Positions 1 to 5,023 of a DNA stretch of 9,274 nt are shown here, piece by piece. This DNA is from CAZQYC01 sp043746555 (GTDB lineage: Bacteria > Pseudomonadota > Gammaproteobacteria > Steroidobacterales > Steroidobacteraceae): assembly GCA_043746555.1 (NCBI GenBank), contig JAYTQU010000098.1:1-9274 (forward strand). The letters are read 5' to 3'. How positions within the stretch are numbered: position 1 is the stretch's first letter; the number at the start of each line of letters is the position of its first letter. Both the position numbers and the translations under genes were made by a program. The notes below the pieces were generated by a model. It worked only from the letters and a program-made list of their open reading frames with translations, was not told the DNA's origin and did no database searches.

Positions 1-1129
1 GACGCTGGTGCCGCTTTCATCGACGCGGATACTGGCCACGGGAATGTCGCCGAGCCACACGAGTTCTTGGATGAGTGCGCCGGTGGCGTCGTATTCGCCG
101 AGTAAGTGCCCTGCTTCGTCATACATAAAGTAGGTTGTGTTCGCGAGGTTTGATTTTTTTACGCGTTGACCGAGGGCATTGATTGAATAGCTGGTCGTGG
201 TGCCCGCGGTGGTGGCTGCGATCATGCGATCTTGTTGGTCGAACGTGAATGTGTTGGCGCCATCGTTCAAGGTGTTGCCGACTGCGTCGTAGCTATAGGT
301 CTTGGTGAGCGCGCCGGTGACGCTGTTAACTCTGTTGTTGGCACTCGAAATCGAATACGTCGATACGGCGCTGCCGCCTTGCGTCAACCGATTGCCGTTA
401 GCATCGAAGGTAAAGCTTTGGTTGAGCGCACTGCCAGTCGCGGTGGTGAGGCGATCGAGTAGGTCGTAGCCGTAGCTTTGGCTCAACGACGGATCGGTGC
501 TGTCCACTACGCTGGTGATGCGAAACGCGTTGTCGTAGCTGAGACTCTTCATGCCCGCGCTATCGAGCGCGGCGAGTTTGCCATCGGCGTCGAACACCCG
601 TACCGACAAAGTGCCGTTGCCCCAGGTCCAACCGCGGGTCGGCCCGAAGGGTTCGTAGAATACCCCCGACAGAATCGTTGTACTACCATCCAAGGTGAGA
701 CTGGCCAATTTGCCGCTCGTATAACCGTACTGAACAACATGACCCGAGGGCAACGTGAGTGACTGCGCTCGTCCGGCGCTGTCGTAGCTCATGCTTAGAC
801 TCTTCACGACACCGCCCATACTTTGCTGTCGCGACGCGACACGCCCCCGCGGATCATAGCTCCAGATCGTTTGACCGGAGTTGTCGGTCAGATCGGATAA
901 GCGCCCTTTGCCATTCGCGCCGAGATCGTAGTGATAGTGAATCGTTTGATCCGCAGTCACCGCTTGAGTGACGCGATTGAGCGCGCCGTAGCTATACGTG
1001 ACGGTCACTCCGCGCGCATCGGTTTTGGTGAGCAGACTCTTGCGCCGATGCAGTGGTTGTCAACAGTGCGCAGGCTGCGCAACATAATAAGGATATGTTG
1101 ATTCGGCTTGAATTAATTTGGCGGCTCAT
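1..1129 (-). pseudogene. Rhs/YD-repeat protein gene, disrupted just after its signal peptide; 3' end beyond window
   Basis: Read on the - strand, positions 1059 to 1 are one open frame of 353 codons packed with YD repeats: YDPRGRVASR, YDSAGRAQSL, FDADGKLAAL, YDLLDRLTTA, FDANGNRLTQ, YDAVGNTLND, FDQQDRMIAA and YDEAGHLLGE. It leaves the window at WLGDIPVASIRVDE, which in Rhs proteins lies just before the conserved core. An in-frame TGA at 1062-1060 blocks it upstream and there is no start codon before an internal ATG at 819. In another frame, a GGAGG site at 1140-1136 precedes an ATG at 1129. That frame encodes a signal peptide (MSRQINSSRI start, hydrophobic ISLLCCAACALL, cleavage after ASA), continues as QESAHQNR and stops at TAG 994-992. 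I infer that an exported Rhs protein lost its N-terminal part through a deletion that also shifted the frame, near 1035-1050. A sequencing indel alone would not explain the missing Rhs N-terminus. A real gene starting at 819 is less likely. Confidence 0.85.
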
Positions 1130-1134
1130 TGGTG

Positions 1135-1140
1135 ACCTCC
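1135..1140 (-). promoter_or_regulatory. Ribosome-binding site of the disrupted rhs gene
   Basis: On the - strand GGAGGT ends five bases before the ATG at 1129. The strong site, followed by an ATG and a well-formed signal peptide, is what identifies the original start of the broken rhs gene, since the YD-repeat frame itself has no start. Confidence 0.7.
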
Positions 1141-1442
1141 CTCGATGCCTGTAGATAGCAATTTCGCGGATTGCAGTGATTACTGCGACGTTCCCAAAGA
1201 TGTTCGTTCATGTCTTCATGCCTAGCAGCCTGTCGGCCAATCTGCCGAGAGACTCTTCCGGGGTTGACTGATGCACATACAGACCCGGCTAGGGCCGCGC
1301 ATTCTTGGAGATTGTGAACACAAATATCTGTGTCTGTTGTTAGAGACTCATGTCGCATCTTTGATCCTAGTCACTCAAGAAAGAACCCTCGTTGTCGATC
1401 AATGTGGTGTTGAGAGCCATCTATCGACATGGGAGATTATGT
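1141..1442. other. Gene-free region between the divergent rhs remnant and the msh genes
   Basis: No convincing gene lies here. An 81-codon frame on the - strand (1358-1113) has no recognisable domain and overlaps the rhs ribosome-binding site and start. The region should hold the promoters of both divergent units, but I see no clear sigma-70 or sigma-54 pair. A TTGACT at 1264-1269 has only a poor -10 at the right distance. A small inverted repeat (ACACA 1318-1322, TGTGT 1329-1333) may be chance. The GGGAG ribosome-binding site of the first pilin gene lies at 1431-1435. Confidence 0.6.
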
Positions 1443-1892
1443 ATGTCTGATCATATACTCGTTGGGAAAAGGAACCGCGGCTTTACGCTGATTGAACTCG
1501 TCGTCGTCATTACCATCCTGGGTATTTTGGCTGCATTCGCCGTCCCGCGATTCATTGGCATGCAATCGAATGCGCGCGCAGCAGCCATTGAAAGTTTACA
1601 AGGCGCGTTGCGCAGCGCCTCTGCGTTAACCCACAGCATGTGGATGGTGACCGGACAGCCGGCGACGATACCAATGGAAGGCGCGACCATCACGATGACC
1701 AATGGTTATCCGAATCTCACCACCATCAACAATACGATGGTTGACTTGGCCGGATTCACCTACGACAACACGACCGGTGTATTTATCAAGATCGGCGCCA
1801 CCACCGGTTCAACGTGCAGCGTCACTTATCTACCGCCCGCAGTGCTCGGTAATCCGCCGTCGATTACTTACGACGTGAGCAATTGCAGTTGA
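1443..1892 (+). CDS. mshA: MSHA-type major pilin, copy 1 (type IV prepilin)
   Basis: A 149-residue prepilin of the MshA kind, a subunit of the MSHA type IV pilus. The start at 1443 is chosen over an in-frame ATG at 1392 because GGGAG at 1431-1435 is seven bases upstream. The start gives a 13-residue leader ending KRNRG, cut by prepilin peptidase before FTLIELVVV. Glutamate is at +5 and a hydrophobic helix (ITILGILAAFAVPRF) follows. The MshA-like middle reads MEGATITMTNGYPNLTTIN. Cys125 and Cys148 frame the C-terminal loop and probably form the usual pilin disulfide. It resembles copies 2 and 3 over its whole length but is the most divergent of the three, with a longer leader and a different tail. 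It occupies the place where mshB stands in Vibrio, yet it is closer in sequence to the other two copies than to a separate minor-pilin class. First gene of the cluster. Confidence 0.88.
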   Translation: MSDHILVGKRNRGFTLIELVVVITILGILAAFAVPRFIGMQSNARAAAIESLQGALRSASALTHSMWMVTGQPATIPMEGATITMTNGYPNLTTINNTMVDLAGFTYDNTTGVFIKIGATTGSTCSVTYLPPAVLGNPPSITYDVSNCS

Positions 1893-1917
1893 TCGACTTC
1901 GATTCCATCACATATAC

Positions 1918-1949
1918 GCGCGGTGCGTGACACCGGCGCTTAAGTGTTT
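1918..1949 (+). terminator. Possible terminator or stabilising hairpin after pilin copy 1
   Basis: An 8-bp GC-rich stem (GCGCGGTG at 1918-1925 against CACCGGCGC at 1931-1939 with one bulged G) encloses a five-base loop and is followed by TTAAGTGTTT. The T tract is weak, so it may act as a partial terminator or an mRNA 3' end protector. The next pilin starts 100 bases further on. Confidence 0.4.
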
Positions 1950-2042
1950 ACCCCGTTAGTCGACAAGGGGAGACAAGAGTCTAGAGATACAGCGGTTCAG
2001 AGTTAGGTTCGAGCAACAAAGTTTTTTCGGAGTTTACGGATC

Positions 2043-2471
2043 ATGTCAAAAGGTACAGCACGCGGTTTCACATTAATCGAGTTAGTGGTGGTTATCACTA
2101 TTCTTGGCATTCTCGCGGCGTTCGCGGTACCGCGTTTTTTGTCGCTCGACGGCAAGGCGCGCGAAGCGGCCGTCGACGGATTAAGCGGCAGCTTGCACAG
2201 CGCCGCTTCATTGACGCATAGCTTGTGGTTGGTTTCCGGCAGTCCAGCCACCGTTTCGATGGAAGGCACGTCGATCACCATGACCAACGGTTATCCCGAT
2301 CTCACCACCATCAACAGCACATTGGCCGACACCACCGGATTTACCTATACGGCAGGCACGGGCGCGTTCACTAAGAATGGTGCCCCGACTCCCGCTAATT
2401 GTTCGGTGACCTATACCGCTGCTGCGGTGGGCGGGGCCCCGAGCTTCGCAGTCGTAAAAACCGGCTGCTAA
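2043..2471 (+). CDS. mshA: MSHA-type major pilin, copy 2
   Basis: A 142-residue MshA-type prepilin. The leader is short (MSKGTARG) and cleavage is expected before FTLIELVVVITILGILAA, with the required glutamate at +5. A GGAG at 2029-2032 precedes the ATG by ten bases. After the helix comes the MshA-like region SLDGKAREAAVDGLSGSL, then MEGTSITMTNGYPDLTTIN and a C-terminal loop between Cys120 and Cys142, the last residue. It has the same length as copy 3 and differs from it at many synonymous sites in the first 71 codons, but is almost identical to it over codons 72-108. It lies 150 bases after copy 1 and 55 bases before copy 3. Without expression data I cannot say which copy is the dominant subunit. 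Confidence 0.9.
   Translation: MSKGTARGFTLIELVVVITILGILAAFAVPRFLSLDGKAREAAVDGLSGSLHSAASLTHSLWLVSGSPATVSMEGTSITMTNGYPDLTTINSTLADTTGFTYTAGTGAFTKNGAPTPANCSVTYTAAAVGGAPSFAVVKTGC
2256..2364 (+). repeat. Tract shared with pilin copy 3 (109 bp, one mismatch), member 1
   Basis: Positions 2256-2364 match 2740-2848 at 108 of 109 bases; the only difference is C2345 against T2829. The tract starts in phase at codon 72 of both genes. Upstream, I count about 50 differences in the preceding 213 coding bases. It codes for the middle of the pilin, from SMEGTSITMTNG to TAGTGA/V. Confidence 0.93.
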
Positions 2472-2526
2472 CGATCCGACTCCAAATTGAAGACGAGCAT
2501 CTATATTTTTGTGCGGAGTATCCAGT

Positions 2527-2955
2527 ATGTCTAAAGCAACGTCTCGCGGTTTTACATTGATCGAGTTAGTGGTGGTCATTACTATTCTCGGCATTCTTGC
2601 GGCGTTCGCCGTGCCTCGCTTTCTGTCACTCGACGGTAAAGCTCGTCAAGCCGCTGTCGACGGCATCGCCGGAAGTCTGCGCAGCTCAGCCGCACTTACT
2701 CATAGTTTGTGGTTGGCGTCGGGAAGTCCGGCCACGATCTCGATGGAAGGCACGTCGATCACCATGACCAACGGTTATCCCGATCTCACCACCATCAACA
2801 GCACATTGGCCGACACCACCGGATTTACTTATACGGCAGGCACGGGCGTATTTTCTAAGAATGGCGCGGCAACGCCGGCGAATTGCAGTGTGACTTACAC
2901 AGCAGCGGCAGTTGGCGGGTCACCCGGCATTGCAGTCGACAAATCGGCTTGCTAA
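2527..2955 (+). CDS. mshA: MSHA-type major pilin, copy 3
   Basis: A 142-residue MshA-type prepilin closely related to copy 2. The start at 2527 is preferred over an in-frame ATG at 2509 because GGAG at 2515-2518 lies eight bases before it, and because it yields an 8-residue leader (MSKATSRG) matching copy 2. The mature protein begins FTLIELVVV with glutamate at +5. The middle segment MEGTSITMTNGYPDLTTIN and the C-terminal loop between Cys120 and Cys142 follow the same plan. Being the last copy, it stands directly before the minor pilin genes, the position of mshA in the known operons. A terminator-like hairpin follows at 3037. Confidence 0.9.
   Translation: MSKATSRGFTLIELVVVITILGILAAFAVPRFLSLDGKARQAAVDGIAGSLRSSAALTHSLWLASGSPATISMEGTSITMTNGYPDLTTINSTLADTTGFTYTAGTGVFSKNGAATPANCSVTYTAAAVGGSPGIAVDKSAC
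2740..2848 (+). repeat. Tract shared with pilin copy 2 (109 bp, one mismatch), member 2
   Basis: Counterpart of 2256-2364, offset by 484 bases. Similarity drops again directly after 2848, where copy 3 reads TATTTTC and copy 2 reads CGTTCAC. The sharp edges suggest recombination or gene conversion between the neighbouring genes and not uniform conservation. Confidence 0.93.
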
Positions 2956-3036
2956 TAAACGGGTGCGGAAACAGCGGCGAATTGAGTCGGGCGTGAATTT
3001 GATTTAATGCCCGCACTACAGGCCGTCACGCAACAG

Positions 3037-3060
3037 GCGCCCGCATGGGCGCTTTGTTGT
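3037..3060 (+). terminator. Terminator-like hairpin between the major pilins and mshC
   Basis: A perfect 6-bp GC stem (GCGCCC 3037-3042, GGGCGC 3047-3052) with the loop GCAT is followed by TTTGTTGTTTG. The form is that of an intrinsic terminator with an imperfect T tract. It lies 82 bases after pilin copy 3 and before the AGGA site of mshC, so partial termination here would set major pilin above minor pilin mRNA. Confidence 0.6.
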
Positions 3061-3081
3061 TTGTGGCGAAAGGAAAAACTG

Positions 3082-3633
3082 ATGGGTGTTGGGCAAGAAA
3101 AAACGAAATACTCGAGGCGTGCGACGCGCGACTCTCCTTCATCTACAGCCTATAGCCTACAGCCGACAGCCCCATGCTTCGCCCGTGGCTACACCCTCAT
3201 CGAACTCGTCGTGGTGATCGTCATTCTCGGTGTGATCGCGGCGATCGCCGGCCCGCGTTTCTTCGGCACTAAAGTATTTTCGGAACGCGGCTATGCAGAT
3301 GAAGTGGCGAGTGCCATGCGTTATTCGCAAAAGATTTCCGTGGCTAGCGGCTGCAATGTGCGTTTTGCGATTACGATTGCCGGTTACAACGCCATGCAGC
3401 AAGTGGCCAGCGGTAATCGATGCAATCCGGCTAGCGCATCGTGGACGACCGTGGTGAAACGTCCCGATGGCGACGCGTTAGCCGGCACTCCGCCGAACGA
3501 TGCAAATGTCGCGGGTCCTGCAACGATGATCTTCGACAGCAAAGGCGCTGTGATTAGCGGCGCAACCAATCTCACCATCGGCGCGTATACGTTGACGCTC
3601 GACGCGGCGAGTGGGTTTGTGGAGGTACAGTGA
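3082..3633 (+). CDS. mshC: MSHA minor pilin MshC (GspH-like prepilin) with an unusually long leader
   Basis: A 183-residue prepilin, the MshC position and type: a minor pilin thought to help start or stabilise pilus assembly. ATG 3082 is chosen because AGGA at 3071-3074 is seven bases upstream; an in-frame ATG at 3007 would place the terminator hairpin inside the gene. The leader is about 36 residues, ends PCFARG, and is cut before YTLIELVVV. It has glutamate at +5 but tyrosine instead of phenylalanine at +1. The hydrophobic helix is followed by GPRFFGTKVFSERGYADEV, a GspH/FimT-like pattern, and Cys91 and Cys114 may pair. The leader contains a 7-bp tandem array (3144-3171) translated as TAYSLQPTA, which is probably not ancestral. 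The TGA overlaps the ATG of mshD (TGATG). Confidence 0.85.
   Translation: MGVGQEKTKYSRRATRDSPSSTAYSLQPTAPCFARGYTLIELVVVIVILGVIAAIAGPRFFGTKVFSERGYADEVASAMRYSQKISVASGCNVRFAITIAGYNAMQQVASGNRCNPASASWTTVVKRPDGDALAGTPPNDANVAGPATMIFDSKGAVISGATNLTIGAYTLTLDAASGFVEVQ
3144..3171 (+). repeat. Four-unit 7-bp tandem array in the mshC leader
   Basis: Four heptamers in tandem with the consensus TACAGCC. Unit 2 has T for C at its third base and unit 4 has G for T at its first. The array is translated in frame within TAYSLQPTA and ends 18 bases before the codon of the first mature residue. I found no inverted partner array near it, unlike in mshD and mshP. Confidence 0.85.
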
Positions 3634-4169
3634 TGCGGGCTTCGCAGGCGGTAGGTGGTAGGCTGAAGGCTGAAGGCCGGCGACCAGATGCCTCGTCACT
3701 CTTGCCTACAGTCTACAGCCTACAGTCTACAGCCCACGCGCAGCGTGGCGTCACACTCATCGAGCTTGTTATTTCAATCGTTATCATCGCTATCGCGGTG
3801 AGTGCGGTGCTCGGTGTGTTGTCCTTGATTGCGAAAGGCAGCGCGCAGGCGATGATTCGCAATCAAGCGGTGGCGATTGCGACTGCATATCTTGAAGAGA
3901 TTCGTCTGAAACAATTCACGGCGAACGGCGTACCCGCGTCGCGATCGCTATACGACGACATTAGCGACTACAACGGCTTGGTGGATGTCGGCGCGCGCGA
4001 TCAATTCGGCAATCCGATCGCCGGATTGAGTCAATACACAGTGACGGTTACGGTCGGCGCGGGCGTGCTGGGTGCAGTGCCGGCAGCATCTGTGCGTCGT
4101 ATCGATGTCAACGTGCAACATCCCGATGGCGTGAATTTCACGCTGAGCGGATATAGGACGGCCTTATGA
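3633..4169 (+). CDS. mshD: MSHA minor pilin MshD (type IV prepilin) with an unusually long leader
   Basis: A 178-residue prepilin in the mshD position. GGAGG at 3621-3625 lies seven bases before ATG 3633, which is better placed than the GTG at 3630. The ATG shares its first base with the mshC stop codon. The leader is about 39 residues and ends STAHAQRG; the mature protein starts VTLIELVISIVIIAIAV with glutamate at +5. Valine at +1 is uncommon, since phenylalanine is usual. Downstream, AIATAYLEEIRLKQF and RRIDVNVQHPDG fit the MshD/PilV-like minor pilin plan. The leader contains two facing 7-bp arrays, which code for GGRLKAEGR and TVYSLQSTA. The second is nearly the same peptide as in the mshC leader. 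The stop overlaps the ATG of mshO (ATGA). Confidence 0.85.
   Translation: MRASQAVGGRLKAEGRRPDASSLLPTVYSLQSTAHAQRGVTLIELVISIVIIAIAVSAVLGVLSLIAKGSAQAMIRNQAVAIATAYLEEIRLKQFTANGVPASRSLYDDISDYNGLVDVGARDQFGNPIAGLSQYTVTVTVGAGVLGAVPAASVRRIDVNVQHPDGVNFTLSGYRTAL
3651..3678 (+). repeat. Left 7-bp array (inverted type) in the mshD leader
   Basis: Four tandem heptamers: GTAGGTG, GTAGGCT, GAAGGCT, GAAGGCC. Rotated, the unit is GGCTGAA, which apart from one base is the reverse complement of the TACAGCC unit in the right array. Positions 3661-3677 can pair with 3718-3734 in the mRNA: 14 Watson-Crick pairs, one G-U and two A-A mismatches, with a 40-base loop. Confidence 0.8.
3707..3734 (+). repeat. Right 7-bp array in the mshD leader
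   Basis: Four heptamers in tandem, alternating TACAGTC and TACAGCC. The family is the same as the mshC array, and it is translated in the same frame to nearly the same peptide. It ends 15 bases before the codon of the first mature residue. Confidence 0.88.
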
Positions 4170-4179
4170 AAAAGGCCGT
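4158..4179 (+). promoter_or_regulatory. Perfect inverted repeat with the mshO start codon in its loop
   Basis: ACGGCCTT (4158-4165) and AAGGCCGT (4172-4179) are exact inverted copies separated by the six bases ATGAAA, so the mshO ATG (4166-4168) lies in the loop. The AGGA ribosome-binding site (4155-4158) touches the base of the stem, and the mshD stop TGA (4167-4169) is also in the loop. Ribosomes finishing mshD would open the stem, which suits translational coupling. The repeat is seen directly; the function is inferred. Confidence 0.7.
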
Positions 4180-5023
4180 GGGCTTTACGCTCATTGAACT
4201 CGTCATCGCGATTAGTCTTAGCGCCATCGTGATTTCCTTCGCCGCGATGTTCATCGTGACGCCCGTGAATTCCTATCGCGCGCAAGCACGACGCGCCGAG
4301 TTGGTGGACGCTGCCGACGCAGTGCTGCGACTCGTCGGTCGCGATGTGCGCGCGGCGTTGCCCAATAGCATTCGTATCGCGAATAACGGCACGGTAATCG
4401 CACTGGAGATGCTGGCCGCTGTCGACGCAGTGCGTTATCGAGATAGCGGCGCGACGGCAGATCCGACACAGGAACTGGATTTCGCAAGTCCCGACAACTC
4501 ATTCGCGTCGCTTAGTCAATTCGACGGCATCACGCGACCGTTCACTACCAGTGCTTATTATCTATCCATCTACAACGTGGGTGTACCCGGCGCCGATGCG
4601 TATTCGCTGACCAATGTCATCACGCCCCCGGGCACCAGCATCACGATCGACAACAGCACGACGCCCAACGAGGATTTGATCACGCTGGCTCCCGCGTTTC
4701 GTTTCGCCTATGGCTCGCCCGGTCATCGCGTGTACTTAGTGTCCGGCCCGGTGACTTACCTGTGCGATACGACTGCGCAAACCATTCGTCGTTACTCGGG
4801 CTATAGCATCGACGCCAATCAAAACAATCGCGATTCCAACGGACAATTGCTTGGCGCCGGCGCCACGAGCGCATTGGTCGCGGATCGCGTAACCAATTGT
4901 CAATTTGATTACGCCGCGGGAACGGCCGCGCGCGCGGGATTGGTGACCCTGCGTGTCACATTCAACAAAGATGGCGAAAGCGTTTGGCTAGTGCATCAAG
5001 TGCATGTGGAGAACGCGCCATGA
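4166..5023 (+). CDS. mshO: MSHA minor pilin MshO (PulJ/GspJ-like prepilin)
   Basis: A 285-residue prepilin matching MshO in position, size and form. The start at 4166 has AGGA at 4155-4158, seven bases upstream, and overlaps the mshD stop. The leader is short (MKKAVG), with cleavage before FTLIELVIAISLSAIVISFAAMF and glutamate at +5. After the helix, ARRAELVDAADAVLRLVGRDVRAALPNS is typical of the GspJ/PilW-like minor pilins, followed by a large beta-rich region with Cys in TYLCDT and TNCQFD. It ends in VTLRVTFNKDGESVWLVHQVHVENAP. Unlike mshC, mshD and mshP, its leader carries no 7-bp array. Its own start lies in a hairpin loop. The TGA overlaps the ATG of mshP. Confidence 0.88.
   Translation: MKKAVGFTLIELVIAISLSAIVISFAAMFIVTPVNSYRAQARRAELVDAADAVLRLVGRDVRAALPNSIRIANNGTVIALEMLAAVDAVRYRDSGATADPTQELDFASPDNSFASLSQFDGITRPFTTSAYYLSIYNVGVPGADAYSLTNVITPPGTSITIDNSTTPNEDLITLAPAFRFAYGSPGHRVYLVSGPVTYLCDTTAQTIRRYSGYSIDANQNNRDSNGQLLGAGATSALVADRVTNCQFDYAAGTAARAGLVTLRVTFNKDGESVWLVHQVHVENAP

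Noticed and set aside
232..762. Short + strand open frames
   Set aside because: They are opposite to the clear YD-repeat frame and encode nothing recognisable.
1264..1292. TTGACT with a possible -10 as promoter of the pilin genes
   Set aside because: The -10 at a 17-base spacing (GGCTAG) is poor, and the site is 150 bases from the first gene.
1318..1333. Inverted repeat ACACA/TGTGT as an operator
   Set aside because: Five-base arms in a 300-base region are expected by chance, and there is no second copy.
1113..1358. 81-codon open frame on the - strand between rhs and the first pilin
   Set aside because: No domain or signal recognised, no good ribosome-binding site, and it overlaps the rhs ribosome-binding site and signal-peptide start in another frame.
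3007..3081. Longer N-terminus for mshC from ATG 3007
   Set aside because: It would translate through the terminator-like hairpin, and the AGGA site fits ATG 3082 better.
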